Position numbers and translations under genes: made by a program. This document shows, one piece after another, positions 1 through 8,900 of a DNA stretch of 12,285 nt (position 1 is the first letter of the stretch; each line of letters opens with the position of its first letter). Source of the DNA: Veillonellaceae bacterium (lineage in GTDB: Bacteria; Bacillota_C; Negativicutes; UBA1444). The notes beneath the pieces are model-generated. The model did not search any database, was not told the DNA's origin, and saw only the letters and a list, made by a program, of their open reading frames with translations. Location: assembly GCA_012798135.1 (NCBI GenBank), contig JAAZNU010000275.1, positions 1 to 12,285 of the forward strand, read 5' to 3'.

Positions 1-1189
1 AAGAGCAGCCCTTCCGCAGGAAATTCAGCTCAATCTTCGACACCTTGCTGCAGTGCGAGTTTGACTTTGATCAATTGCTGAACGGCCTGCACCAGCATCA
101 ACCAGCCAACAGTGAAACCATCGCCGGGTACGAAGTGTACGCGATCGATTGCACACCCAACGAACGACCGGAAGCGGAAACCCTGGAAGATCGCGGCTCG
201 CTGAAAAGTCAGAAAGATGAACCGCTGCGCTATGGGCATAAGTATTCCTGGTTGGTGGGTCTGGTCCATTGGGGTAGCTCGTGGGTAGCGCCGGTGGATG
301 TGAAGCGGGTTGAAAACGCACTGAGCGACAACCAGGTGGCAGCGATCCAGGTACAAGAGCTGGATGCACGCATCAAACAGCCCAAAGTGGTGGTGCAGAC
401 AGCTTATACGGCAGCCACATTTTTCTGGCGGTCTTTCTGCTGGTCAAAACGGTGGTGGCCCTGGTGTGCGTTCGAGGCAACAGTGTTTTTTACGAGCATC
501 CCAAGCCCCACAAGAAAGGCCAGCGCGGTGCGCCAGCCAAACATGGTCCACGTTTCAAACTCTCTGCGCCACCTCGACCAGCGGACCGTAGTGAAACCTT
601 CCAGCTGGGGCAGCAAACCGTCGTACTGACCGCCTGGCATGGGCTGCATATCAAGAAACTGCCCAAACTGGTTGGGCTGGTGCTGCAGGTGCAGTTTCTG
701 CGCGCCGATGGCTCCCCGCGCTACCAGTGCCCGATGTGGCTGTTCTGGATCGACCCTGAAACCGTTGCGCTCCGAGACTTATGCTGCATGTATCTCTGGC
801 GCTTCGCGATCGAACACTTTTTTCGCTTTGCCAAACAGCATCTGGGCTTGAACGCAAATCAATCCACCCAGACCGTCTCTACCGATCACTGGATGTGGCT
901 GTGTGCCCTGGCTTTCTGGCAACTGCTCCTGATGCGGGAAGAAGTCGATCTGGCTACACCAGCCTGGTATCCCCAAGCGGCCAACCGTGCACCCACCACA
1001 CGAACGCCAGGTCAAATGCAGCGGGCAGCTTTTGGATTTTTGCACAAGTTGGGTTCACCGGCCCGTTCGCCCAGAACGGCTGGAAAAGGAAAAGGTCGTG
1101 CCAAAGGCACCCATCCCGATCCCCGCAAGCGTTTCCGAGTGGTGAAAAAGGCGAAAATTGCACTCGATCGCGCTTCGCCTGGTCCATAA
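1..1189 (+). pseudogene. DDE transposase (IS701/NF041680-like), frameshifted and cut by the window edge
   Basis: The reading frame is open from the left edge (codons from base 3), so the true start lies outside the window. It runs in one frame to about 395 and continues in another from 398 to the TAA at 1187-1189. The first part carries the first catalytic Asp (AIDCTPNERP, about 150-180). The second frame carries DSLYGSHIFLAVFLLVK from 398, with the second Asp, and then YLWRFAIEHFFRFAKQHLGL (about 790-850), whose Glu is the third acidic residue. The C-terminus is basic and ends in an RFRVVKKAK tail. All three acids are thus present but split over two frames. Putting back a single G in the GTGGTGGTG run at 387-395 would rejoin them (VVVADSLYG). 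The motif layout is that of the DDE_5/IS701-like group, recognised from memory. The copy should be inactive unless the shift is a sequencing error. Confidence 0.82.
395..398 (+). other. Single-base deletion breaking the transposase
   Basis: In the upstream frame the protein reads PKVVVQTAYT, which is not like a transposase. One base over, it reads DSLYGSHIFLAVFLL, the expected second catalytic motif. Adding one G after the GTG repeats restores PKVVVADSLYG without any other change. There is no A-rich or T-rich slippery run here, so programmed frameshifting is unlikely. Confidence 0.75.
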
Positions 1190-1305
1190 TCGCGTTTTTG
1201 GCCTTCTGCTTCGATTGTTAATGTGCCAGCGTCATTTCGACGCTTTGTTCTGCATTTCTAAACTTAAGCAGTATATTTGCTCTCCGATTGGATTAATGAT
1301 CCTAG
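1190..1305. other. Non-coding stretch between transposase and recombinase; probable insertion sequence end
   Basis: About 116 bases with no gene and a richer A+T content than its neighbours. It holds a small perfect hairpin, AGCGTC-ATTTC-GACGCT (1228-1244), followed by TTGTTCT, which could be a weak terminator for the transposase. The recombinase frame is closed by stops at 1294, 1297 and 1303, so the join between the insertion sequence and the truncated recombinase probably lies near 1300. The terminal inverted repeat cannot be identified because the other end of the element is outside the window. Confidence 0.45.
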
Positions 1306-2067
1306 GAAGCTGTCGGTGATCGCCCGCCCGGCGCGATCACCTTTCAGGATATCGACCGCTTCATCCTGAGCCAATCCGAAAAAGGCTTCAAACCCGCCAC
1401 GATCAACCGCCGCCTGGCATCCATCACCGCGCTGTATGCCTTTCTCATGCCCGAGGATGACGCGCTGGCCTGCCCGGTCTTCCCTCGCCGTCACCATCTG
1501 CGCGAACCCGAGCGGCTGCCCCGACCCGTGCAAGAGGAGGATCTGCGCGAGTTCTTCGCCGTCATCGACAACGCCAGGGATTTAGCCATGTTTACCCTCA
1601 TGTTACGGTGCGGTTTAAGGATCAGTGAAATCGCCAAATTAGCGCTTTCCGACCTGTACCTGAACGAAGAAACACCGCGCATGCTGGTGCGCGGCAAAGG
1701 CGCTCGCCAGCGGGTGGCGTATCTGTCCGACCAGGCGGTGCGGGTGCTGCAAGAATACCTGTCTACGCGGCCCACAGTCACCAGTGACTATGTCTTCCTC
1801 AGCTACCAGATGAACGGACTCACCACCCATTCGATCCACATGCGCCTGCTGCATTACCGCGAGCTGGCCGGGCTGACGCTCACCTGTCACCGGCTCCGGC
1901 ACAGTTTCGCCAACGACTTGCTCAACGCCGATGTGCCCATCACCTCGATCCAGAAGCTCATGGGCCACCGCTGGATCGAGACCACCCAGACCTACGTGCA
2001 AGCCAACGACAGGCAGGTGCAGGCGGATCTGCTGGTTGCCAGTCACAAGCTGCAAGGATGGGCGTGA
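1306..2067 (+). CDS. Tyrosine recombinase, 5'-truncated (XerC/D-like)
   Basis: A site-specific DNA recombinase of the phage integrase family. Homology-like sequence runs upstream of the first ATG (1447): codons from about 1336 read ITFQDIDRFILSQ, followed by NRRLASITALYAFL, typical of the core-binding domain. The frame is closed by stops at 1294-1305, and there is no ATG, GTG or TTG before 1447, so roughly the first 50 residues seem to be lost. From ATG 1447 (206 codons, no visible Shine-Dalgarno) the catalytic domain is complete: Arg58 (GLRISEI), Lys84 (RGKGARQ), His148 and Arg151 (HRLRH), His174 (MGHRW) and Tyr183 (QTYVQ). It overlaps the next recombinase and was probably translated with it. 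Truncation next to a transposase suggests damage by insertion. I judge it a remnant, although a catalytic fragment could still be made. Confidence 0.82.
   Translation, partial: EAVGDRPPGAITFQDIDRFILSQSEKGFKPATINRRLASITALYAFLMPEDDALACPVFPRRHHLREPERLPRPVQEEDLREFFAVIDNARDLAMFTLMLRCGLRISEIAKLALSDLYLNEETPRMLVRGKGARQRVAYLSDQAVRVLQEYLSTRPTVTSDYVFLSYQMNGLTTHSIHMRLLHYRELAGLTLTCHRLRHSFANDLLNADVPITSIQKLMGHRWIETTQTYVQANDRQVQADLLVASHKLQGWA
1315..1341. repeat. Perfect 9-bp inverted repeat at the recombinase breakpoint
   Basis: GGTGATCGC (1315-1323) and GCGATCACC (1333-1341) are exact complements around a 9-base GC-rich loop. It sits within the first preserved codons of the truncated recombinase, just after the stop codons. 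It may be part of the original gene, or a scar or end of the element that cut it. Confidence 0.55.
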
Positions 2068-3650
2068 TGTGCCCCACCCCCGCAGTCACCAGCATTGCCG
2101 GAGCCTACGACCGCGCATTGATCTACGCCCGCGACAAACACCTGCCTGCCGGTGTTCCGCGTCCCATCCCCACCCGCCAGTGGCCGCTAGAAAACGTGCG
2201 CTTGCTCGAGCGTTACTATGCCTGGCTCATCGCCGGTGGCACTGCCGAACAGCCCACGCGCATCATTTACCTGCCCGCAGCCGGGCACGTCTTAGGTCTC
2301 AACCCGGTTCCCCACCCGCAGATCAACCTGGAGAGCGACTTCGAGAAGGTGATGGCGTACGTCCAGGCCAAAAAGGTCAGCGTCTTCTGGGTCAAAGCCT
2401 GCCGCAACGGGCTGGAGAAGTTCCGCCGTTTTCTGCGCATCGAGCGCGGTCTGGGCGAGGTAAGCAAGATCACGCCTTTCGACGTGGCGAAATATACCGC
2501 GGGCTTTCCCGCCTGGCTGGTGTCGGAGCTGGAGCGCTACCAGCGCATCCAGCAAAAGCACTGGCGCATCGCCCGCTTAGATCTGCTCTTGCGTGGATTT
2601 TGGAGCAAGCACGGCCAGCTCTGGCGCTTCTTCTGCCAGGAGCGCGGGGTCGAGCAGCTCGCGGACCTGAAACGCGCGCATATCCTCGACTATGTGGACA
2701 GCAGGCTGGCCGCTGGCGCTTCTATTGCCAGCGTCAACCTGCAAATCCACCTGCTGCATGGCTTTCTGCTCTTTTTGCAGGAGGAGGGCTACACCGTTCC
2801 GCAGGCCATTTTGCGCATCCCCAGCCTGAAGCCGCCGGACAGCCTGCCCAAATACCTGACCGACGAGCAGGTCGGGAAGCTGCGTGATGAAATTGAGGGC
2901 AATGTCAACACCGCGCAGAACGCCCACCAGCTCCGCCAGGCGCTGCTCGACCGGGCAACATTTTACTTGCTCTGGCAAGGGGGCATGCGCTTGGGTGAGG
3001 TGGAAGATTTGCGCCTGGAAAACCTGGATGTGCCCGGACAGCGACTGAGCGTGCGCAGCGGCAAGAACCTGAAAGACCGCACGGTCTACCTCACCGAACA
3101 TGTGCTGCTGGCGCTGAAAGAGTACCTGTCCGTCCGCGGGGAAGGCTCAAGCGACCACGTTTTTCTGTACCGCAACGCCGCGTTGAGCAAAGACTTGATC
3201 CGCTCCCGGCTGAAAACCATTGGCACGCGCATCGGGGTCAAGGTGTACCCGCATCGTCTGAGGCACACATGCGCCTCGCAATTATTGAACGCAGGCTGCC
3301 GGATTACCTCGATCCAGGCGTTTTTGGGCCACAAGAAACTCAATACCACCATGATCTACGCCCGCGCCTATGACCAGACCGTCGCCGATGATTACTTTGC
3401 CGCCATGAGCCGGGTCGAACAGCGCATGGAAATCACGCCGCTGCCCAAACCGGCGGAAGAACCAAACCAAGAAAATGAAGTTGTTAAAGAGCAGGAAAAT
3501 CCACAACTGGTCACCTGGCTAGAGCGGTTGGCGCTTCCCGAATTGTGCCTGGCGGAGCGGTTGGAAATCGTTGACCAGCTCAAATACGCCCTGGCCTTGA
3601 CCCTGACCCGCCAGCACGCTCCACCAATCATGGTTGCGGAAGCCGTGTAA
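2067..3650 (+). CDS. Tyrosine recombinase, long form with N- and C-terminal extensions
   Basis: An intact phage-integrase-family recombinase of 527 residues, longer than the usual 300-400. I chose ATG 2067 because it overlaps the previous stop (TGATG) and has AAGGA at 2054-2058, 8 bases upstream. ATG 2058 in the same frame is possible but has no room for a ribosome site. Residues 1-160 are an extra N-terminal region of unknown role. About 165-255 resembles a core-binding domain. The catalytic domain follows with Arg308 (MRLGEV), Lys333 or Lys336 (SGKNLKD), His396 and Arg399 (HRLRH), His422 (LGHKK) and Tyr431 (MIYARAY). The last 80 residues hold a Glu/Asn/Pro-rich linker and a predicted helix. 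Gene coupling recalls transposons with two or three tyrosine recombinases, such as Tn554 (TnpA/TnpB) and the RIT elements, but the sizes do not fit the RIT trio. Function on a specific target is not known. Confidence 0.9.
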   Translation: MCPTPAVTSIAGAYDRALIYARDKHLPAGVPRPIPTRQWPLENVRLLERYYAWLIAGGTAEQPTRIIYLPAAGHVLGLNPVPHPQINLESDFEKVMAYVQAKKVSVFWVKACRNGLEKFRRFLRIERGLGEVSKITPFDVAKYTAGFPAWLVSELERYQRIQQKHWRIARLDLLLRGFWSKHGQLWRFFCQERGVEQLADLKRAHILDYVDSRLAAGASIASVNLQIHLLHGFLLFLQEEGYTVPQAILRIPSLKPPDSLPKYLTDEQVGKLRDEIEGNVNTAQNAHQLRQALLDRATFYLLWQGGMRLGEVEDLRLENLDVPGQRLSVRSGKNLKDRTVYLTEHVLLALKEYLSVRGEGSSDHVFLYRNAALSKDLIRSRLKTIGTRIGVKVYPHRLRHTCASQLLNAGCRITSIQAFLGHKKLNTTMIYARAYDQTVADDYFAAMSRVEQRMEITPLPKPAEEPNQENEVVKEQENPQLVTWLERLALPELCLAERLEIVDQLKYALALTLTRQHAPPIMVAEAV

Positions 3651-3701
3651 AACCGAACACCCGTACGATTGGAACCTTAACAAACGCATAGTACAATGGA
3701 T

Positions 3702-3843
3702 GTACTCGCGCGGAGGATAGGCGCAACGCAGGAATGCGACGTCGAGCGCCGCGCGAGTGCCGAAGCCTCGGCAGATTGCCGCGGGCAGAGGGTCTTGCAT
3801 CAAATGATGCGCCTCTGCTCTTTGCCTCTGCCCTGGCTTCGGC
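3702..3843. other. Highly structured intergenic element with a perfect three-way junction
   Basis: Arm A: ACTCGCGCGG (3704-3713) pairs with CCGCGCGAGT (3749-3758), extendable by a wobble and a GC pair to 3702 and 3760. Its loop holds CGCA-GGAA-TGCG (3727-3738), a GNRA-type tetraloop. Directly abutting it, GCCGAAGCC (3759-3767) pairs with GGCTTCGGC (3835-3843). This stem encloses two further arms: CGGCA-GAT-TGCCG (3769-3781), and GGGCAGAGG (3783-3791) with CCTCTGCCC (3825-3833). Single unpaired bases at 3768, 3782 and 3834 link them. The last arm ends in GCATC-AAAT-GATGC (3797-3810). A second GCCTCTGC (3811-3818) can compete with the copy at 3824-3831. With no mismatches, the active strand cannot be told. 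It may be a non-coding RNA, a folded recombination site for the adjacent recombinases, or a mobile-element end. There is no T-run, so a plain terminator is unlikely. Confidence 0.6.
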
Positions 3844-3851
3844 TAATAAGC

Positions 3852-3881
3852 GATAAACTAACTTTAAGGAAATAGTTTATC
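3852..3881 (-). terminator. Inverted repeat over the 3' end of the lipoprotein gene, possible weak terminator
   Basis: GATAAACTA (3852-3860) and TAGTTTATC (3873-3881) are exact complements around a 12-base loop that contains the stop codon of the minus-strand lipoprotein (3864-3866). The stem is AT-rich and lacks a clear T-tract, so it would be a weak terminator. It could alternatively be the edge of the adjacent structured element. Confidence 0.35.
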
Positions 3882-5189
3882 AGACCAACCTACCACTACC
3901 GCATTGGATAATACATTATAAAGATTTCCAGTACCAACATTCAAAATGCTCAATGGTTCACCATATGGGGTATAAGCTATCCATGAACTATTAGGTGCCC
4001 AAATAAGTTGTTCAATAGAATTACTTGAGACAGGACACTTCATGGAAAATACGTTTCTCGTCATATCATAAAGAAATATCCAGGACTGGTTTTCCGTAAA
4101 TACAACAAATGAAAAATATTGTCCGCTAGGGGACCAATAAATATTATTAAGTGAGAGATCGAGATCAGAGATTCTAACTTCCTTTATATTCTTTCCATCA
4201 GCCGATAATAAAAATAAGCTCGACTCTCGGGTAAAGGCATTAAGAGCTAAAAATACCACCCAAGCGCTATCTGGAGACCAACTTGCTGTTTTCGGCCCAA
4301 TTAAATGCAATTTAATATTCTGCCATAAAACGGATTCATCTTTTAAGTTGCTTAATTTAATTCCGCCAGATTGGTAAAGTTTTTTGCTCATATCAGGTGA
4401 AAAAACTCCCCAAGCAATATTGGACAAATTAGCCATATCTTCTGTCTTCCATTCTCCCTTAAATGGATCGAATATTGCTGGAATATAATCACCGCGATAT
4501 TTTTCACTTGTAGGATCTTTTGCGTGTACGAGCGTAAAAACCAAATTGTTATTAATCCAATTCCCTCCGATGAAGCTTTCCAACGTGTACCCTGGTGTTA
4601 CCTTATCATTTAGCCAATTTACTGAGAGAGTATGAACGTTTTTATCACCATTTGTACTTAACAAGCTAACGGAGGGTTTGTTTAAAACTTCATTACCTTC
4701 CGAATCTCTAGTTACTTCGGAATAGGCTATCCATTTTCCATCTGGTGATAAACCAAAAATATAGTATTCTTGGTCCTCATTAACGGGTAACTTTCCATTC
4801 TTATTATTCGCAAATGTATTAAGACCACGGGAGTTTGGTCTCTGATATAAAATGGTTCCCGGTAATATCATGCTTGCATCAAATGGTTCTGGCGTACCTT
4901 TTCTGTCGCATACAGGAACATCGTATGATTTCACACTTTGCTGCATCACAGAGGGAGTCTCCATAGGCGTGGGGGATTGCATTTGACCTATGATTGTTGC
5001 GGATGGGGCGAGAGTAACCTCTTGGGTTAGCTTTATTCTAACCGGGGTTGCTGTATCACGCTTCGTTACCTCACTTAAAGGTTGAAATTCTGGTGTTGCA
5101 GTAACTGTTACACTTGCTACACTCGGATAGCAACCAATGCATAAAGTAGCAATCAAGATAAAATTGACAATAACAAAGAACTTTCTCAC
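3864..5189 (-). CDS. Beta-propeller (PD40/TolB-like) lipoprotein, partner of RHS1
   Basis: 441 residues. I chose the GTG at 5189 because AAAGGAG (5205-5199) lies 9 bases upstream; the in-frame ATG at 5228 has no such site. The first 20 residues are a lipoprotein signal peptide: basic start, hydrophobic stretch, then LCIGC with Cys20 as the likely lipid-bearing residue. A Thr/Pro/Ser-rich spacer follows to about residue 85. The rest carries repeated propeller motifs of the PD40 type: SPDGKWIAYS (148), SPDMSKKLY (264), SPDSAWVVF (305), SPSGQYFSF (353) and APNSSWIAY (398). Cys94 and Cys385 match two Cys of the paralogue at 9500-10870 and may form a disulfide. It is predicted to sit on the outer face of the cytoplasmic membrane. 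It lies 85 bases after RHS1 with no terminator between, so probably one transcript. A cognate or immunity role is inference; no enzyme motif is seen. Confidence 0.8.
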   Translation of the reverse strand: MRKFFVIVNFILIATLCIGCYPSVASVTVTATPEFQPLSEVTKRDTATPVRIKLTQEVTLAPSATIIGQMQSPTPMETPSVMQQSVKSYDVPVCDRKGTPEPFDASMILPGTILYQRPNSRGLNTFANNKNGKLPVNEDQEYYIFGLSPDGKWIAYSEVTRDSEGNEVLNKPSVSLLSTNGDKNVHTLSVNWLNDKVTPGYTLESFIGGNWINNNLVFTLVHAKDPTSEKYRGDYIPAIFDPFKGEWKTEDMANLSNIAWGVFSPDMSKKLYQSGGIKLSNLKDESVLWQNIKLHLIGPKTASWSPDSAWVVFLALNAFTRESSLFLLSADGKNIKEVRISDLDLSLNNIYWSPSGQYFSFVVFTENQSWIFLYDMTRNVFSMKCPVSSNSIEQLIWAPNSSWIAYTPYGEPLSILNVGTGNLYNVLSNAVVVGWSDKLFP

Positions 5190-5198
5190 CTTGTATAT

Positions 5199-5205
5199 CT
5201 CCTTT
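5199..5205 (-). promoter_or_regulatory. Ribosome binding site fixing the GTG start at 5189
   Basis: The minus strand reads AAAGGAG, 9 bases before GTG. It is the only strong site near this gene and places the start directly before the signal peptide. Confidence 0.7.
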
Positions 5206-5274
5206 GAAGTTTTTGAACAAGAGACCATCTACAATGAGTAGTTGAGTGGAAGTCAATAATCGTCGGAGGAATTT

Positions 5275-5919
5275 CTAGTGAACAACCCACCAATCCTTGC
5301 CTGGATAAATTGACGGGCCCTTGAAATAAATATGATTTTTCCAAGGGGCTTTTTCAAGTTCCTCGTTCGTAACATCTCCCCACATCCAAGAGGCATCTAC
5401 ACCCACATAAAAGTTGTTCATTGCTTTACCTGCATCCTCCAGGTAAGCGGTTATATCTACAGATCCTGCAGCCAAGTCAGTTGCTAGCCTACCTTTAAAG
5501 AAACCCTCTGAATCACTCATCCAAGCTATCTGTTCCTCAAGATTACAATTTCCCTCACACAACATTTGGTTTTTGTAAAGCGGATCATCACCGTCATCGT
5601 ATTGGTTCGATACCGCTTCTAATGCCTCGTTATATCCACCTGATCCCTTTATTGGAAGTTCAACAAATATGAGACCTGCAATCAAATATTGGTCTCTAAT
5701 TTTCCCCACGGAATCTACAGCCACCGAACCATATTTATAATAAAGGTTCGCTCTACCTTTTTCGTAATTATCAATGGTACTCTGTATTACCCCTAATGGT
5801 CTGTTTTCAAGATTAGGAATATCCTCAACTGTAGGTAAAGGATCCCAATAATTAAGCTTATATGGATATATAACTTGATTACACCCTACTTGACCCGCAT
5901 TCTCATCCCAGCATGCTGA
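5275..5919 (-). other. Variable C-terminal domain of RHS1 (candidate effector)
   Basis: The 214 residues after the DPTGH motif. They share with the RHS2 tail, in the same order, GKIRD, a hydrophobic helix with a Glu ([10 protein letters not shown] here), ALEAVSNQY, a Cys pair, LEEQIAW, and VTNEEL near the end. The DNA is visibly richer in A+T than the RHS core, the usual sign of an exchangeable tip in RHS proteins. The pattern of an acidic residue in a helix followed by a V-S-N-Q segment faintly recalls SleB-type cell wall hydrolases (Hydrolase_2), but the match is too weak to name the activity. Confidence 0.55.
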
Positions 5920-8900
5920 ATGTCCTGTTGGATCTGTATAATTAACGGGATTGTTCCGAACGTATGAGTACCGGTCCCAAGACAACGGATCATATTGATC
6001 GGGTATAATACTATCGGGTTGGGTGAATCGTGTAATATAAGGGTCATACCAGCGAGCCACGTAATAATATAACCCAATCTCCGCTTGCTCGAGCTGACCG
6101 GTGTATTTGTAATCGGTCGGCACGTCTCCACTCTCCGCGCGGACCTCGCCGAAGGCCGTGTACTTCACCTGGCTGACCAGGCTGCCATCTTCATCCGCCA
6201 CTACCGAAGTTGAACCGAGGTGGTCGGTCAGGATCCACTGCACACCTTCGTCCACCTCGTCCACAATGGTACGTACGGCGATCTGTTGCATACCAGCATA
6301 GTAGTGTTTCTTAACCGTAATGTTTTCCCCGTCCACCTGCTGGTCGTAGTGCCGGCCGGCGTAGTAGGTCACCACGCCTTTTACGGATCCGCGCACCAGG
6401 TTGCCGTCGCCGTCGTACAGGTAGGTGGAGTAGCTCACCGGCGGCGGGGTGGGCTGGGTCGTCTCGGTCGGGGTGGGCGTTTGCGTTTCAGTAGGAGTAT
6501 GCGTCACCGTGGCCGTCTCGGTCGGCGTGTGGGTGATGGTAGCCGTCGGCGTGGGCGTCTCGGTTTCGGTCGGGGTCAGCGTAATGGTCGGTGTGTGCGT
6601 GTGCGTCGCCGTGTTGGTGGGCGTTTCGGTAATGGTTCGGGGCGCGGTGGGGGTTGACGTTTCCGTCGGCGTCCCGGTAACGGTGGGGGTACGGGTGCTG
6701 GTTGGCGTACCGGTCTGGGTCGGGGTACCCGTTTCTGTGGGCGTGCTGGTTACGGTATGTGTGTGAATAGCGGTTGGCGTGGGTGTAGGTGTGGCATCGT
6801 CTTCTACCTGGTAGATGGCGACCGCATCGAAGTATTCATCCACGTTGTCTGCCGGCCCAAAGTGACCGATGGCGAGGCGTATCGTACTGGTATCCGGTAT
6901 GAATGGAAGAGTCAAGTGACACCATTCATACTGCGGACAAACCGTAGTCATGGTATATGGATTCGACGCAATTGTGCCGAAAGAGCTGTTAAGAATCCAC
7001 ACCCGGTTCCATCCCCATTGATTGCCGGTATACTCGTCCCACTTGAACCAGAAGGACACTTCGTATTCAGTGCCAGGTGTGACCGATAAGAATTCTGATT
7101 CTCCATACACAAGGTTGCTTTCCGTCATGTGAATGGCAACGTTTCCCGAATAGGCTTCTTCCTCTGTCAGGTGTGCTGTAGTGAGGTGATACCATTCCTC
7201 CAAACCATACTCGAAATCCCCATTGGGTAACAGGCTGGTGATACCATACATCGGCTGGTAAGAAAGGGAAATTGAATCCACATTTACGGTTGTCGCCGGA
7301 TTCGATGTGGAATTTCTCGCATAAACACCCGCCTGGGTCATGTTTAGTGTTCTGAAACGACCCTCACCCGCCTCTGTCCATTCCCCATTGCCCAGTTTGT
7401 ACTCTAAGAGATAATCATTAAACCATCGCGTTACACGTAATGAATCGTTACCCGTCAATGTCACTACCGGACCATTAATCATCTGGTATTCCGAACCCCC
7501 GGCTCTCCTTGATGCCCGAACATACACATTCCCGTAATCAAATGCATATTCAAAGCGGATATAGTTATCTGCATCTTCATAGAGCATAATGCCATAGGCT
7601 TGATACGTACCCGCCAATGCTTCGCCATCAAACGTCGCTTCAAAAACAATATCTCCATTTTCTACCGGGCGCATCATACGCGCACAATTGAGCGATGTTC
7701 CCCAACAGTCATGGGCTGTCCCAGCAGGAATACTCATTTGCAAATGCCCGGGGTTACTGGTCAAAGAATAGCTGGAATCACCCATCGCATCGGTGAAAGT
7801 CCAGCCAGCATCCAACGTAGTTGAAGAGAAGTCATCAGAATATTGTGCAGTTGGTGTCACGGTAACCACCGGAGTAACCGTGTGCGTGTGCGTAGCCGTC
7901 GGCGTAGGTGTTTCGGTTACGGTGCCGGTGAGGGTTGGCGTGCTGGTGTGCGTCGGCGTGCCGGTAAGGGTGGGCGTACTCGTCTCCGTCTGCGTATGGG
8001 TAGCCGTAGGGGTTGGAGTTGGGGTTGCCTCTCCTGTAAGGTAATCGATCGAGAAGTAATCGACGTTCGCGGTGGTGGCAGGGTTCGATCCGGCATTCAT
8101 GACGTGCGGGCCAACGTACATCGGGATAAACTCGCTTTGGGTAAAGGAACCCGCTTCAGTCCAGACCCCACTCCCCAATTTATATTCAAGGGTGAATTCA
8201 TTACCTTCCCGCGTCACACGCAGAGCATCCGCCCCCGTCAAGGTGACCGCCGGCCCGGCGATGGATTGGGTGGTAACATCCTCGACGGTGTTATAGGCAT
8301 TCACGTACACCCCACCAGTGTCATACTCGAATACGAAATTCATGTAATTATAGGAATCTTCGTACAGGAAGATGCCGTACATCTGGTAGGTCGTATCGAG
8401 TGCGTCGCCATCGATCTTGATTTCATACGCGCTATCTTCGTCTTCCACTTCCCGCATCATCCCGACGCAGTTCATGCTATAACCGCCATCGCACACGTGA
8501 TCCGTCCCGGAGGGCACGTTGACCTGCAGATAACCGGGATTACTGGTCAGTGAATAATCACTGTCTTCACGCATGTCTTCGAAGGACCAGCCTGGATCCA
8601 GGGTGGTGGAGGTAAAGTCATCGAAGAAATCGGCGCTGGGTACCGGGGTTTGCGTGGCAGTCGGCGCAGCACAGACATACGGGTACCAGTAGTATCCATA
8701 GCCGCTATTGGTGACAAAGTCCGTATACTGCCCGTCGCCGTCCTGATCGATATAAATCCCTACGCCATAATAACTACCGACTTGTGTATCGGAAGGACGC
8801 ACACCCGGCCAGTCGGCGCTAAAAGTCACGATTTCACCATCGTCGATTACATCGAACACAATTACCGCATCTGTGACCCGGTCCGCCGGTGCGGTAATAC

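Noticed and set aside
380..430. Programmed frameshift in the transposase
   Set aside because: No slippery run or downstream structure is seen, and the shift sits inside the catalytic domain.
1931..2887. Long plus-strand frame overlapping both recombinases
   Set aside because: It is in a different frame from two proteins with complete catalytic motifs, and is Arg/Ala/Pro-rich as expected for a shadow in GC-rich DNA.
3676..3843. Integron attC site
   Set aside because: TAACAAACGC resembles the start of some attC sites, but there is no good RYYYAAC/GTTRRRY pair at the ends and the recombinases show no visible IntI features.
6449..6766. Long plus-strand frames rich in Val and Gly over the linker
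   Set aside because: They are antisense products of the Thr-Pro-Thr repeat codons, with no ribosome site or domain.
6439..6798. CRISPR-like tandem repeat
   Set aside because: The units are short, degenerate and in frame with an open coding sequence; no spacers or cas genes.
7843..8553. Plus-strand frame of 236 codons opposite RHS1
   Set aside because: It is a shadow of the RHS1 domains and the short linker; its composition is arginine-rich and without motifs.
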